Assembly: GCF_902167635.1 (NCBI RefSeq) | Contig: NZ_CABHMS010000004.1 | Location: 62,001-126,000, forward strand | Origin: Chitinophaga vietnamensis | GTDB taxonomy: Bacteria > Bacteroidota > Bacteroidia > Chitinophagales > Chitinophagaceae | Length of the DNA stretch: 64,000 nt | Reading direction: 5' to 3' | Part shown: positions 8,396 to 17,961 of the stretch, piece by piece | How the letters are laid out: every line of letters begins with the position of its first letter | Position numbering within the stretch: the stretch's first letter is position 1 | Notes under the pieces: generated by a model | What the model saw: only the letters and a program-made list of their open reading frames with translations | Databases searched by the model: none | What the model was told of the DNA's origin: nothing | Translations under genes and position numbers: made by a program

Positions 8396-9649
8396 TTATT
8401 CCTGGTTAACGCCTGTCTCGAAAATATCATTGATCATGGCGATGTACTGGTCGCTCTTGTCGGTTTCCTTGCGCACTTTGCCGGCCATGAGGTTGATCAT
8501 TTTTTGGATGATACGGGAAGATACTTCTTCCATATCTTCTATCTTCAATGCGACGCCATTCTTTTGTTGTTGTATCTCGCGCGTATGTATCTCCTGTAAT
8601 TTCTCTTTCACTGCTTTCAATACTACGGCATGTTTGCGCATTTTGTACCAGTAGAGGAATTCGGCCATGTGCTCATCGATGATGGCGATGGCTTTGGGAA
8701 CCTCTCCCAGCCTGTTTTGCAGCGTTTCGTCCTGCACTTTGGAGAGCTCATCTACATTCACGAGCGAGATGTGGGCGAGATCGCCAACGGCTGCTTCTAC
8801 GTTGAAAGGGATAGAGAGATCTACCACCAGTTTAGGAGAAGTATGTTGCAGGTGATGTGCGAGCACGGTAGGTTGTGGTGCGTTGGAGGCAACGAGTATC
8901 ACATCGGCTTGTTGTAATTCATCCACCAGGTTTTCATACGGCGCGTATCGCAGGCCGTGCTGACCGGCGAAATCGGCGGCTACCTGCATGGTGCGGTTGA
9001 TGAGCGTTACGGATTGTACGCCGAGGTATTCGATCATGTTCTTGCAGGTGCTGCGGCCTATCTTGCCTACACCTACGAGTACGATCTTTTTATTTTTGAT
9101 GTCCGGCATTTTGCGTTCGAGCATGCGCACGGTGGCAAAGGCCACAGATACGGTGCCGGCGCTTAAACCGGTTTCTGTTTTAATGAGTTTGGAAACTTGC
9201 AGTACGCTGTTCACCAGCCTTTCGAGAAAGCTGCCGAGGGCATTGCTGGCCTTTGCAAACTTCGCTGCGTTGCGGATCTGGCCGATCACTTCGTAATCGC
9301 CGAGTATCTGTGAATCAAGGCCGGTACCTACCTGGTACAAGTGACGGATGGCCTCTTCTCCTGATTTGGTATAGGCTAATTCCAGCAGCTGGTCACGATC
9401 CCCGTGTGTGATATCACACAGCAGATCGATGAACTGGCCGGCACTTTCGGCGAATCCGTATATTTCCGTTCTGTTACAAGTGGAGAGTACAAAGAGATCA
9501 TCTAATTGCACAGTCCTGGCACGCTCCAGGAGTTGTTGGTATTGGGCCGGATTGATGGCGTATAATCCCCTGATAGCAGCGTCTGTTTTCTTATAGTTGA
9601 TCCCAACGATATGAAAATTTGCTATATCTTTTGAATGACTGACCTGCAT
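8396..9649 (-). CDS. hemA: Glutamyl-tRNA reductase
   Basis: It reduces glutamyl-tRNA(Glu) to glutamate-1-semialdehyde with NADPH, the committed step of the C5 route. The nucleophilic cysteine is C58 in LSTCNRTEIYGF. A Rossmann motif VGVGKIGRSTCKNM marks the NADPH domain, and the C-terminal helical dimerisation region follows. The 417 residues are full length. It is the first gene of the leftward operon. A good Bacteroidota promoter lies just upstream at 9672-9700. Confidence 0.98.
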   Translation of the reverse strand: MQVSHSKDIANFHIVGINYKKTDAAIRGLYAINPAQYQQLLERARTVQLDDLFVLSTCNRTEIYGFAESAGQFIDLLCDITHGDRDQLLELAYTKSGEEAIRHLYQVGTGLDSQILGDYEVIGQIRNAAKFAKASNALGSFLERLVNSVLQVSKLIKTETGLSAGTVSVAFATVRMLERKMPDIKNKKIVLVGVGKIGRSTCKNMIEYLGVQSVTLINRTMQVAADFAGQHGLRYAPYENLVDELQQADVILVASNAPQPTVLAHHLQHTSPKLVVDLSIPFNVEAAVGDLAHISLVNVDELSKVQDETLQNRLGEVPKAIAIIDEHMAEFLYWYKMRKHAVVLKAVKEKLQEIHTREIQQQKNGVALKIEDMEEVSSRIIQKMINLMAGKVRKETDKSDQYIAMINDIFETGVNQE

Positions 9650-9671
9650 GTTTTGTATTAGCTTCCGGCTG

Positions 9672-9700
9672 CAAAAATACTTGCATACGCCGCAAACAAA
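9672..9700 (-). promoter_or_regulatory. Promoter of the hemA-C-D-E-F-B-L operon
   Basis: Read leftward, a TTTG box at 9700-9697, a 17-base spacer and TATTTTTG at 9679-9672 match the Bacteroidota consensus (TTTG, 17-23 bases, TAnnTTTG). The inferred start of transcription near 9665 leaves a short leader before the hemA ATG at 9649. Confidence 0.7.
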
Positions 9701-9929
9701 AGGCTTTAGGCTGTCATTAGTGTGTCATTTCTCCTACTGGTAATCTGCTCCGCCAAAAAATGATTTTTATCAGGTTTTACACGCAGTAGCGGCGGGGGCT
9801 GTGATGCGCACGGATATACGAAATATATTCCGCGCGTTCCTTACAAACGCATGACAGAACACCGTGCAGTAATTGTTTTCATCGATCCCGTCAATATCTT
9901 GAATCAATATCTTTTATCTGATAAACAGT

Positions 9930-9937
9930 TATTTTTG
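9930..9937 (+). promoter_or_regulatory. Possible -7 box for hemH
   Basis: TATTTTTG fits TAnnTTTG and lies 20 bases before the hemH ATG. The nearest upstream TTG (9899-9901) is 28 bases away, longer than usual, so the assignment is weaker than for hemA. Confidence 0.5.
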
Positions 9938-9957
9938 CAGCAATCTTTACAAATTGC

Positions 9958-10992
9958 ATGGTATCTAAATCTGAAGTAGGAATTGTACTGATGAATCTGG
10001 GTTCTCCCGATTCTACGGCAGTACCGGATGTGAAGCGTTATCTGCTTGAATTTCTGATGGACAAGAAAGTGATCGATTATCCCTGGCTGATGCGCAAGCT
10101 GCTCGTAGGTGGTGTGATTGTACCGAAGCGCGCAGAGAAATCAGCGGAAGCGTATAAGTCTATCTGGTGGGAAGAAGGTTCTCCATTGATCGTGCTGACA
10201 AAACAATTACAAAAAGCGGTACAGCATGATACCGAGATGCCCGTAGCAATAGCCATGCGTTACGGCAATCCTTCGCCGGAAGCGGCTTTCAACGAGTTGC
10301 TGGCGGAACATCCGGGCTTGAAGGAAGTGATACTGCTGCCATTGTATCCGCACTATGCGATGTCGTCGTACGAAACAGCAGCAGAATATGCCAAAGATAT
10401 CTACCGTAAAAAGAAATATACCTTCAAACTGTCGGTGGTGCCGCCGTTCTATGACGAGCCGGACTACATCGCCGCAGTGGCGGAAAGCATGCGGCCTTAC
10501 CTGCAACAGGAGTATGATTATGTACTGTTCAGTTATCACGGAGTACCGGTAAGGCATATACGAAAAGGCGATATCACCGGCAAGCATTGTTTGCAAGTGA
10601 ATGATTGTTGCCATGTGAAATCACCGGCGCACGAATTTTGTTATCGCCACCAGGTCACGATCACCGCGGAGCTGGTGGCAGCGAAGCTGGAACTGCCAAA
10701 AGAGAAATGGGGGGTCTCCTTCCAATCGCGCCTGGGCCGGGAAGAATGGCTGCAACCGTACACTGCCTCGATGTTTGAAAACCTCCCGAAAGAAGGAAAG
10801 AAAAAATTACTGGTCGTGTGCCCGGCATTTGTATCTGATTGCCTGGAAACACTGGAGGAGATAGCGGTAGAAGGCAAGCACTCGTTCATCAGCAACGGGG
10901 GCGATAGTTTCACGATGATCCCGTGTTTGAATGTACATCCTTTATGGGTGAAGGCGATCGTGAAGTATTGCGCCCATGTGATGCAGCAATAA
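9958..10992 (+). CDS. hemH: Ferrochelatase
   Basis: It inserts Fe2+ into protoporphyrin IX to make protoheme. The 344 residues include the catalytic histidine H194 in VLFSYHGVPVRHI and the conserved acidic segment SDCLETLEEIA near residue 297-307. LLPLYPHYAMSSYETA (about 126-141) is a further family signature. The cysteine-rich stretch VNDCCHVKS near residue 213 resembles the internal cysteines of ferrochelatases that may hold an iron-sulfur cluster, which I cannot decide by eye. It diverges from hemA and is followed 22 bases later by hemG. Confidence 0.98.
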   Translation: MVSKSEVGIVLMNLGSPDSTAVPDVKRYLLEFLMDKKVIDYPWLMRKLLVGGVIVPKRAEKSAEAYKSIWWEEGSPLIVLTKQLQKAVQHDTEMPVAIAMRYGNPSPEAAFNELLAEHPGLKEVILLPLYPHYAMSSYETAAEYAKDIYRKKKYTFKLSVVPPFYDEPDYIAAVAESMRPYLQQEYDYVLFSYHGVPVRHIRKGDITGKHCLQVNDCCHVKSPAHEFCYRHQVTITAELVAAKLELPKEKWGVSFQSRLGREEWLQPYTASMFENLPKEGKKKLLVVCPAFVSDCLETLEEIAVEGKHSFISNGGDSFTMIPCLNVHPLWVKAIVKYCAHVMQQ

Positions 10993-11014
10993 ACTTTCTA
11001 AAAAACCCGTCCTC

Positions 11015-12361
11015 ATGCCCAAGGAACCCATCATTATCGCCGGCGCCGGCCTGACCGGCCTGAGCGTAGCTTATGAGCTGCAAAAGCAACAGATACCGTA
11101 TCTTGTTATGGAAGCTGCCAGCCACTCCGGCGGTGTGATCGCTTCCTTTCACCAGGATGGCTTCGAACTGGATGCAGGCCCCAATACCATCGCCGCCAAT
11201 CCCGCCACGCTGGCCTACCTGCGCGAACTCGGACTGGAAGCCGATATGGAGGAAGCCGCCGCTACCAGCAAAAAACGTTTCCTGGTGCGCAACCGCAGTT
11301 TACATCCGGTATCGCCACATCCCTTTAAAATTATCGGCTCCAAATACATCAGCGGTAAAAGCAAATGGCGGCTTTTTACGGAGCAATTCCGCAAATCCGC
11401 ACCAGTAGCGGAAGAGGAGAGCGTCACAGAATTTGTGACGAGAAGATTTAATCAGGAGATCAACGAATATTTATTTGACCCGATATTGTCCGGCATCTAT
11501 GCCGGCAATCCCGACAAACTGAGCGTACAGGAAGTGCTGCCCGCATTGCCGCGCTGGGAGCGGGAATACGGCAGCGTCACCAAAGGGCTGATGAAAGAGA
11601 AAGAAGCGCTGGGCGGCCGCAAGATACTAAGTCTGAAAGGCGGCAATGCCTTGCTGGTAAAGCGTTTGCAGGAGAAGCTGGCAACGCTGGTGCAATTCAA
11701 TTGCGCGATCAGCAGGATCATTCCTGATGGAGACGCTTATCGCGTGCAATATGAGGAGAATGGCCACACCGGAGAAGTACGTGCATCCAAAGTAGTGTTG
11801 GCGCTACCGGCATATAGCGCCGCTGCTGTCATCGATCCGCTGGATGCCGCTACTGCCGCGCTTTTGAAGCAGCTGCCCTATCCGAAGATGGGCGTGTTGC
11901 ATCTCGGTTTTGATGCCAGCGCATTGCCACAACCTTTGGAGGGCTTCGGTTTCCTCGTGCCGCATGCAGAGCATTTACATTTCCTGGGCGCCATCTGCAA
12001 TTCTGCTATCTTCAGCGGAAAAGCGCCGGAAGGCAAGGTGCTGTTCACCGTTTTCACTGGCGGGGCTCGACTGGAGCACCTGCTTGAACAGCAGGACAGC
12101 GCCGCATTACAACAAAAGATATTATCCGAAATACAATCTATCCTGCACCTGACTGCCGGTCCGGTGATGCAGCGTTTCACCGTTTGGCCCCATGCATTGC
12201 CGCAGCTGAATACCGGTCATGCGAAGTTGCGCGCCGCCGTGGCGGGCTTCGAGCAAAAATATCCCGGCATACACGTGAGCGGTAATTTCCTGCATGGCGT
12301 GGCCGTTCCGGCATTGCTGCAACATGCTGCAACATTGGCGGCATCCCTGAAGAAAAATTAA
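11015..12361 (+). CDS. hemG: Oxygen-dependent protoporphyrinogen IX oxidase (HemY/PPO type)
   Basis: This FAD enzyme oxidises protoporphyrinogen IX to protoporphyrin IX, one step before ferrochelatase. The N-terminal dinucleotide motif GAGLTGLSVAYEL (about 10-22) and GFELDAGPNT (about 49-58) are typical of the HemY/PPO amine-oxidase fold, and the C-terminal VSGNFLHGVAVP segment closes the FAD site. Length is 448 residues. With HemF encoded nearby, the pathway is the classical protoporphyrin-dependent one. In some nomenclatures the symbol would be hemY. Confidence 0.93.
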   Translation: MPKEPIIIAGAGLTGLSVAYELQKQQIPYLVMEAASHSGGVIASFHQDGFELDAGPNTIAANPATLAYLRELGLEADMEEAAATSKKRFLVRNRSLHPVSPHPFKIIGSKYISGKSKWRLFTEQFRKSAPVAEEESVTEFVTRRFNQEINEYLFDPILSGIYAGNPDKLSVQEVLPALPRWEREYGSVTKGLMKEKEALGGRKILSLKGGNALLVKRLQEKLATLVQFNCAISRIIPDGDAYRVQYEENGHTGEVRASKVVLALPAYSAAAVIDPLDAATAALLKQLPYPKMGVLHLGFDASALPQPLEGFGFLVPHAEHLHFLGAICNSAIFSGKAPEGKVLFTVFTGGARLEHLLEQQDSAALQQKILSEIQSILHLTAGPVMQRFTVWPHALPQLNTGHAKLRAAVAGFEQKYPGIHVSGNFLHGVAVPALLQHAATLAASLKKN

Positions 12362-12423
12362 TCGGGAAAGAATATCTGTTCGTACTGTTTTTTTCTTTAA
12401 ATTCCATTATAAACTTCCACCAA

Positions 12424-13554
12424 ATGATCGCAGGGATTTTAAAGGAAAAAGACGGCGAAACCAGGGTGTCCGTAGTACCGGAGATTATCAGGATATTCCG
12501 TTCGGTAGCAATGACAGTATGGGTGGAGCAGGGCGCCGGCGAAAAATCATTCATTAACGACGACGACTATACGAAAGAAGGCGCCGTGATCCGGTCCGGC
12601 GCCGAGATACTCTCCGGCGCTGATGTGATCTTCTGTATACATCCCCCTACCCGCGAAGAGATAGAAAAGATCCAGCCAGACAAGATACTTATTGGTTTGT
12701 TGCAGCCCCTGTACCGGCTGAACGAGGTAGAACTGTGGGCTTCCCGCAGGCTCACTACCTTCAGCCTGGACGCTATTCCCCGCACTACGCGTGCGCAGAG
12801 CATGGATGTGCTCAGCTCACAGGCCAATATTGCCGGTTACAAGGCGGTATTGCTGGCGGCGTATAGCTATTCCCGTTATTTCCCGATGTTCATGACGGCT
12901 GCCGGCAGCATTGCGCCTGCCCGCGTGCTGATACTGGGCGCCGGCGTTGCCGGTCTGCAAGCGGTAGCCACAGCACGCCGCCTCGGCGCCGTAGTAGAAG
13001 TGTTCGACACCCGCCCGGCCGTAAAAGAAGAAGTAATGAGCCTCGGCGCCCGCTTCATAGAAGTGGAAGGCGCCGCCGATGCCAGCGCCGCCGGCGGCTA
13101 CGCCGTAGAACAAACAGAAGACTACAAAAAACGGCAACAACAAAAGATCGCTGAAAGCATCGCCAAAGCCGATATCGTGATCACCACCGCGCAAATACCC
13201 GGCAAAAAAGCGCCCCTGCTGGTGACCCGTGAAATGCTGGACCAGATGCGGCCCGGCGCTGTGATCGTGGACCTCGCGGCCGCCACCGGAGGCAATACCA
13301 CCGCTACAGAGAACAATGCTACCGTGCACTACAAAGGCGTTACCATCATCGGTAATTCCAATCTCCCGGCTACCATGCCAGCTGACGCCAGCAAGCTCTT
13401 CTCCAAAAACCTGTTCAATTTTTTCAGACTCATACTCACCAAAGAAGGAAATACACTGTTGAACTTTGAAGATGATATCGTTGCAGGCAGCTGCATCACC
13501 TTCCGCGGTGTGATCAGAAATGACCGCGTTAAAGCCCAGATGCAGCTGGCATAA
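12424..13554 (+). CDS. pntAA: NAD(P) transhydrogenase alpha subunit, NAD(H)-binding part
   Basis: This is domain I of proton-translocating transhydrogenase, which binds NAD(H) on the cytoplasmic face. The 376 residues include the alanine-dehydrogenase-like N-terminal half (opening AGILKEKDGETRVSVVPE) and the Rossmann motif LGAGVAGLQAVATARRLGA (about 171-189). In this three-gene arrangement, as in Rhodospirillum, the membrane part of the alpha subunit is a separate gene that follows after 32 bases. The complex uses the proton gradient to make NADPH from NADH. Confidence 0.96.
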   Translation: MIAGILKEKDGETRVSVVPEIIRIFRSVAMTVWVEQGAGEKSFINDDDYTKEGAVIRSGAEILSGADVIFCIHPPTREEIEKIQPDKILIGLLQPLYRLNEVELWASRRLTTFSLDAIPRTTRAQSMDVLSSQANIAGYKAVLLAAYSYSRYFPMFMTAAGSIAPARVLILGAGVAGLQAVATARRLGAVVEVFDTRPAVKEEVMSLGARFIEVEGAADASAAGGYAVEQTEDYKKRQQQKIAESIAKADIVITTAQIPGKKAPLLVTREMLDQMRPGAVIVDLAAATGGNTTATENNATVHYKGVTIIGNSNLPATMPADASKLFSKNLFNFFRLILTKEGNTLLNFEDDIVAGSCITFRGVIRNDRVKAQMQLA

Positions 13555-13586
13555 GCCGCATCCGGACTGCATTAAAACACATCAGC

Positions 13587-13904
13587 ATGGAACAGTTTTT
13601 TGCATTCCTCGAACAGCACATGGAATTGATCTATGTGGTGATCCTGTCTATTTTCCTCGGTATTGAAGTGATCTCGCGGGTGCCCTCTGTATTGCATACC
13701 CCCCTGATGAGCGGCGCCAACGCCATACACGGCGTAGTGATCATCGGCGCGATCATCGTGATGGGAAAAGCGGAAGAAGGAGACTACCTCGCCCTGATAC
13801 TGGGCTTCCTCGCCGTTATATTAGGCACCTTGAACGTTGTAGGCGGCTTTGTGGTAACAGACCGCATGCTGGAAATGTTCCGTAACAAAAAGGGAAGGAA
13901 ATAA
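13587..13904 (+). CDS. pntAB: NAD(P) transhydrogenase alpha subunit, membrane part
   Basis: A 105-residue protein with three or four hydrophobic helices, the membrane portion of the alpha subunit. Family motifs include EVISRVPSVLHTPLMSGANAI (split here around residues 27-47) and a C-terminal VVGGFVVTDRMLEMF. It forms the proton channel together with the membrane helices of PntB. It lies between pntAA and pntB with gaps of about 32 bases each. Confidence 0.96.
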   Translation: MEQFFAFLEQHMELIYVVILSIFLGIEVISRVPSVLHTPLMSGANAIHGVVIIGAIIVMGKAEEGDYLALILGFLAVILGTLNVVGGFVVTDRMLEMFRNKKGRK

Positions 13905-13937
13905 AATTTCCTCCGAAAGATTCACCGCTAAAAGCGA

Positions 13938-15476
13938 ATGCATATGGCCTCCGGCATCTTATCTGTTATCTACCTGATCGGCTCTGTTACCTTCATCCTC
14001 GGACTTAAAATGCTGAGCAAACCAGACACTGCCCGCAAAGGCAACCTGGTAGCGGCTTTTGGCATGACGCTCGCCATATTGGGCACTATCTTCCTCTATC
14101 AATCCGGCGGCAAACACCTGCATAATTTCGGCTGGATATTTTGCGGCCTCGCCATCGGCGGCGCTATCGGCGTAATGGCCGCCAAAAAAGTGAAGATGAC
14201 CGCCATGCCCGAAATGGTCAGTATGTTCAACGGCATGGGTGGCGCCTGCGCCGCCTTGATCTCTATCGTAGAGTTCAATCATCTCACCCGTCCTGATAAC
14301 ATCGGCGACATGCTGAATGTGTCGATAAAAAACCTGCACATCAATGTAGATATCTCGCAGAACGGCATTGTTTCAGAATTGTCGAAACTGATGGTGACCG
14401 ATCATAAAGGGGAGATACTGATCATCCTGCTGGGCCTCATCATTGGCGCGGTATCCTTTGCCGGCAGCGTGATTGCGTGGGGTAAGCTCAACGGCAGCAT
14501 CAGGGATTACGCTTTCTCCGGGCAACACATGGTGAACCTCGCGGTACTGTCGGTACTGTTGATAAGCGCGGTGGCGCTCATCTTCAACGGCAATAACACT
14601 TTGCTGCATGCCAGGCCTGATACGTCTTTCACCGGTATGCACCTGCTTTTCTACGGCATACTTTTACTGGCCTTGCTATATGGCGTGCTCTTTGTGTTGC
14701 CGATCGGCGGCGCGGATATGCCGGTAGTGATCTCGTTGCTCAACTCCTTTACCGGCGTGGCAGCGGCTTGCGGCGGTTTCCTCTATAACAACCCGGTGAT
14801 GCTCACCGGCGGTATCCTCGTAGGTTCCGCAGGTACCATCCTCACGATATTGATGTGCAAGGCGATGAACCGCTCGCTCAAAAATGTGCTGATCGGCTCT
14901 TTCGGCGGCGCCAAAGGCGGCAGCGCAGGCGGCAAAGAGCAGGGCCATTACAAAGAAATTTCTTTGTCGGATGCCGCGGTGGTATTGGCGTATGCGCATA
15001 AAGTGATGATCGTGCCGGGCTATGGCCTCGCGGTGGCGCAGGCGCAGCATGCCTGTCATGAACTGGAAAAATTACTGGAAGAGAAAGGCGTGGAGGTGAA
15101 ATATGCCATTCATCCCGTGGCAGGCCGCATGCCAGGGCATATGAACGTATTACTGGCAGAAGCAGATGTGTCGTATGATAAATTGATGGAGATGGAAGAT
15201 GCCAACGGGGAGATGAACACCACAGATGCCGTGCTGGTGCTGGGCGCCAACGACGTGGTGAACCCGGCGGCCAAGAACGACCCCCACAGCCCGATCTACG
15301 GCATGCCGATACTGGAAGTGGAAAATGCCAAACATGTGATCGTGAACAAACGCAGTATGAAACCCGGTTATGCCGGTATCGAAAATGATCTTTTCTTTCA
15401 ACCTAAAACATCCATGCTCTTTGGAGACGCCAAGCAGGTACTGCAACAGCTGGTGAGCGAGATCAAGACGATTTAA
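13938..15476 (+). CDS. pntB: NAD(P) transhydrogenase beta subunit
   Basis: 512 residues. The N-terminal half has about nine membrane helices and contains MVSMFNGMGGACAAL, a conserved helix. The C-terminal NADP(H)-binding domain III begins around residue 330 and carries the VPGYGLAVAQAQHA fingerprint, HPVAGRMPGHMNVLLAEA and GANDVVNPAA. A second ATG two codons in is an equally possible start. It completes the pntAA-AB-B operon. Confidence 0.97.
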   Translation: MHMASGILSVIYLIGSVTFILGLKMLSKPDTARKGNLVAAFGMTLAILGTIFLYQSGGKHLHNFGWIFCGLAIGGAIGVMAAKKVKMTAMPEMVSMFNGMGGACAALISIVEFNHLTRPDNIGDMLNVSIKNLHINVDISQNGIVSELSKLMVTDHKGEILIILLGLIIGAVSFAGSVIAWGKLNGSIRDYAFSGQHMVNLAVLSVLLISAVALIFNGNNTLLHARPDTSFTGMHLLFYGILLLALLYGVLFVLPIGGADMPVVISLLNSFTGVAAACGGFLYNNPVMLTGGILVGSAGTILTILMCKAMNRSLKNVLIGSFGGAKGGSAGGKEQGHYKEISLSDAAVVLAYAHKVMIVPGYGLAVAQAQHACHELEKLLEEKGVEVKYAIHPVAGRMPGHMNVLLAEADVSYDKLMEMEDANGEMNTTDAVLVLGANDVVNPAAKNDPHSPIYGMPILEVENAKHVIVNKRSMKPGYAGIENDLFFQPKTSMLFGDAKQVLQQLVSEIKTI

Positions 15477-15482
15477 TTATTT

Positions 15483-16904
15483 TTGCGGAAAACAAGATCG
15501 TTGCCGAATCATATACCACCGGCGCTGGTAGCGTCGTTAGCCGGTTTGCCCGGTTTTAACAAAGAAACTTTTTTAGCTGTACATGCAGCGGCCGAGAAGA
15601 TCACTTCAGTGCGGCTTAATCCGTTGAAACTCGCTACAGCAGAGAAACGCAGCGAGGTGCTCATTACGCTCTCGCCGCAAGGCCATAGCCGCGTGCCCTG
15701 GAGCACGGAAGGCTACTATCTTCCTGAAAGACCTTCCTTTACTTTCGATCCTTTTTTTCACGCCGGCGCCTATTATGTGCAGGAGGCTTCGTCGATGTTC
15801 CTTGAACAGGCGGTGCGCGCCACTGTTGATTTAAATGCGCCGCTGAAGGTGCTCGACCTCTGCGCCGCGCCTGGCGGCAAATCCACGTTGTTGCAATCTT
15901 TGCTCAACGAGGAAAGTATCCTGGTATCCAATGAGGTGATCAAGCCGAGAGCCGCGCTGCTGGCGGATAACGTCAGTCGCTGGGGCGCCGCTAACGTGGT
16001 GGTGAGCAATAACGACCCGCGCGATTTTTCACGCCTGCCGGGTTATTTCGACCTGATCGTGATTGATGCGCCCTGTTCCGGATCAGGGCTGTTCCGCCGC
16101 GATCCGGAACTGATCCCGGAATGGTCGCCGGAAAACGTAGTGCTCTGTAGCCAGCGCCAGCAAAGAATCCTGGCCGATGCGCTGCCTGCGCTCAAAGAAG
16201 AAGGCATCCTTATCTACTCCACCTGTTCTTTCTCACAGGAAGAAGATGAAATGATACTCGACTGGCTGGCCGCACATTTCGAGCTGGAAAATATTCCCTT
16301 GCCGGTAGATGAAGCCTGGCAGATCGTTCCGGCCGTATCACCCAAAAGCAATTGCACCGGCTATCGTTTCTACCCCGACCGTCTCAAAGGCGAAGGCTTT
16401 TTCATTGCCTGTTTCCGCAAGCGTAGCGGCGAATCTCCGAGGAAATGGAAAGAGCAGAAAGTGGCTGCGCTTGCGGCAAAAGATAAAGAGAAGTTATCTC
16501 ACTGGATCGATATGTCCCGGGATCAGCAATACTTGCTGCACCAGGATGAAGCGCTGATCATGCCGCCGGCACTTTACAAGGAAATAGCATTGTTGCAGCA
16601 ACAGTTGTATATTCGCAAAGCTGGTATCAAAGCTGGGCAGCTCGGCGCTAAAGAGTTGATACCGGATCACCAGCTGGCTGCCAGCACGCTGGTAGCTGCC
16701 AATATCCCGCGTGTGGAGCTTGACTTGCCGGAAGCGTTGCTGTACCTGCGCAAGGAGGATCCGGCCATCCACACCGATATCAAGGGATGGGCACTGATAC
16801 AATACCATCAGATGCCGCTGGGATGGGCCAAGATACTACCCAACAGAATGAACAACTATTATCCCAAAGAACAAAGGATACTGAAGGAAATTACCGGCCT
16901 GTGA
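15483..16904 (+). CDS. RsmF/RsmB-like rRNA (cytosine-C5) methyltransferase
   Basis: An S-adenosylmethionine-dependent m5C methyltransferase of the NOP2/Sun (RsmB/RsmF) class acting on rRNA. The SAM motif is VLDLCAAPGGKSTLLQ (about 122-137). The two conserved cysteines lie in DAPCSGSGLFRRDPE (motif IV) and YSTCSFSQEEDE (motif VI). The C-terminal 150 residues resemble the RsmF PUA-like extension. The frame has no ATG start: it opens 6 bases after the pntB stop with TTG at 15483, or possibly TTG at 15501. The target base is not predictable here. Confidence 0.92.
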   Translation: MRKTRSLPNHIPPALVASLAGLPGFNKETFLAVHAAAEKITSVRLNPLKLATAEKRSEVLITLSPQGHSRVPWSTEGYYLPERPSFTFDPFFHAGAYYVQEASSMFLEQAVRATVDLNAPLKVLDLCAAPGGKSTLLQSLLNEESILVSNEVIKPRAALLADNVSRWGAANVVVSNNDPRDFSRLPGYFDLIVIDAPCSGSGLFRRDPELIPEWSPENVVLCSQRQQRILADALPALKEEGILIYSTCSFSQEEDEMILDWLAAHFELENIPLPVDEAWQIVPAVSPKSNCTGYRFYPDRLKGEGFFIACFRKRSGESPRKWKEQKVAALAAKDKEKLSHWIDMSRDQQYLLHQDEALIMPPALYKEIALLQQQLYIRKAGIKAGQLGAKELIPDHQLAASTLVAANIPRVELDLPEALLYLRKEDPAIHTDIKGWALIQYHQMPLGWAKILPNRMNNYYPKEQRILKEITGL

Positions 16905-16990
16905 GTAATATGGCAAGGTTTTTTCCGTTTTTTATAAATCAGATTTTAACGCATATATTAGTTGCCCGAAAAAGTATAAACAGAGTTAGT

Positions 16991-17953
16991 ATGGTAAAAA
17001 CGATTCTATCAGTTGCCTTGTTTGGTTTGTGCGCAGGAGCTGTCAAAGCGCAGGATACGCTGCAGGTGCAGGGTACAGCACCCAACCTCTACATCACACA
17101 CGTCGTTAAGAAAGGAGAAAATTTCTATAGCATTGGCCGCGCTTATGGCATCTCTCCCAAAGAAATTGCCAGCGCCAATAAAATATCAATGGATCAGGGC
17201 TTGCAGCTCGGTCACGCTGTACACATCCCGCTCACCGCAGCCAATTTCTCGCAGAAAGCAGATGCCGGCGGTCAGCCAGTGTATCACAAAGTAGAAGGTA
17301 AGGAAACACTTTACCGTGTGAGTGTAAACTACAACAAAGTGCCATTGGCGAATATCCGCCAGTGGAACGGTTTTTCGGGTGATGGACTGAAGAAGGACAG
17401 CTACCTGATCATCGGTTACCTGAAATCAGGAGGTGTTGCACCGGCAAAGAAAGAAAAAGAGCCTGCGCCAGCACCTGTTGCCACTACGCCGGAACCCGCA
17501 TCCACACCGGCTCCGGAGCAACCTAAAAAAGAAGTAGCGAAGAAAGAAAAGCAAAAAGAACAGGCGCCGCCTCCTGCCACTGAAACACATGATACTGCAC
17601 CAGCGCCGGCTCCTGCAGCTCCCGTGGTAACATCTACCGGCGGCAGTTTCGAAGAACTGTATGAACAACAAACCAAGGGCGGCAAAAAGGTAACGGCTGA
17701 AAAAGGCCCTGGCACCTGGTTCAAGAGCAACGCAGTAGGTAAATACTACGCATTGCATAACAGCGCTCCCCGTGGTACCATCATCAAAGTTACCAACCCG
17801 CTCAATGGAAAAGCAGTGTACGCCAAAGTGCTCGATGTGATTCCCCAGATGAAATCCAATGCTGGTTTGATCATCAAACTGAGCGACAGCGCCATGCAGG
17901 CTTTAGGCAGCAGCGATGCCAAGTTCTATTGTGAGCTCTCTTACGAGAATTAA
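16991..17953 (+). CDS. Secreted LysM protein with C-terminal RlpA-like (double-psi barrel) domain
   Basis: The start at MVKTILSVALFG was chosen because it gives a signal peptide ending in VKA-QD at about residue 20; the longer frame overlaps the previous gene. Two LysM repeats follow (about 35-85 with VKKGENFYSIGRAYG and ISPKEIASANKI; 100-150 with VEGKETLYRVSVNY). A Pro/Ala/Lys-rich linker spans about 155-215. The C-terminal 80 residues (YYALHNSAPRGTIIKVTN ... VLDVIP) resemble the RlpA-like double-psi beta-barrel. It probably binds or cleaves peptidoglycan in the periplasm. Length is 320 residues. Confidence 0.88.
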   Translation: MVKTILSVALFGLCAGAVKAQDTLQVQGTAPNLYITHVVKKGENFYSIGRAYGISPKEIASANKISMDQGLQLGHAVHIPLTAANFSQKADAGGQPVYHKVEGKETLYRVSVNYNKVPLANIRQWNGFSGDGLKKDSYLIIGYLKSGGVAPAKKEKEPAPAPVATTPEPASTPAPEQPKKEVAKKEKQKEQAPPPATETHDTAPAPAPAAPVVTSTGGSFEELYEQQTKGGKKVTAEKGPGTWFKSNAVGKYYALHNSAPRGTIIKVTNPLNGKAVYAKVLDVIPQMKSNAGLIIKLSDSAMQALGSSDAKFYCELSYEN

Positions 17954-17961
17954 TATACTTT

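Larger units (their letters stand above)
9650..9957. other. Divergent control region between hemA and hemH
   Basis: These 308 bases separate the two heme transcription units. They hold a strong leftward promoter at 9672-9700 and a rightward -7-like box at 9930-9937. A short imperfect dyad lies near 9808-9835 (CGGATATA ... TATATTCCG) and could be an operator, but no regulator is recognisable. No open reading frame of note was seen. Confidence 0.5.

Noticed and set aside
9808-9835. Operator dyad in the hemA-hemH gap
   Set aside because: The symmetry is imperfect and short, and no known heme or iron regulator site is matched, so it is only mentioned within the intergenic entry.
12817-13572. A 251-codon open frame antisense to pntAA
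   Set aside because: It sits opposite the Rossmann domain of pntAA and is Gly/His/Tyr-rich, a codon-bias shadow.
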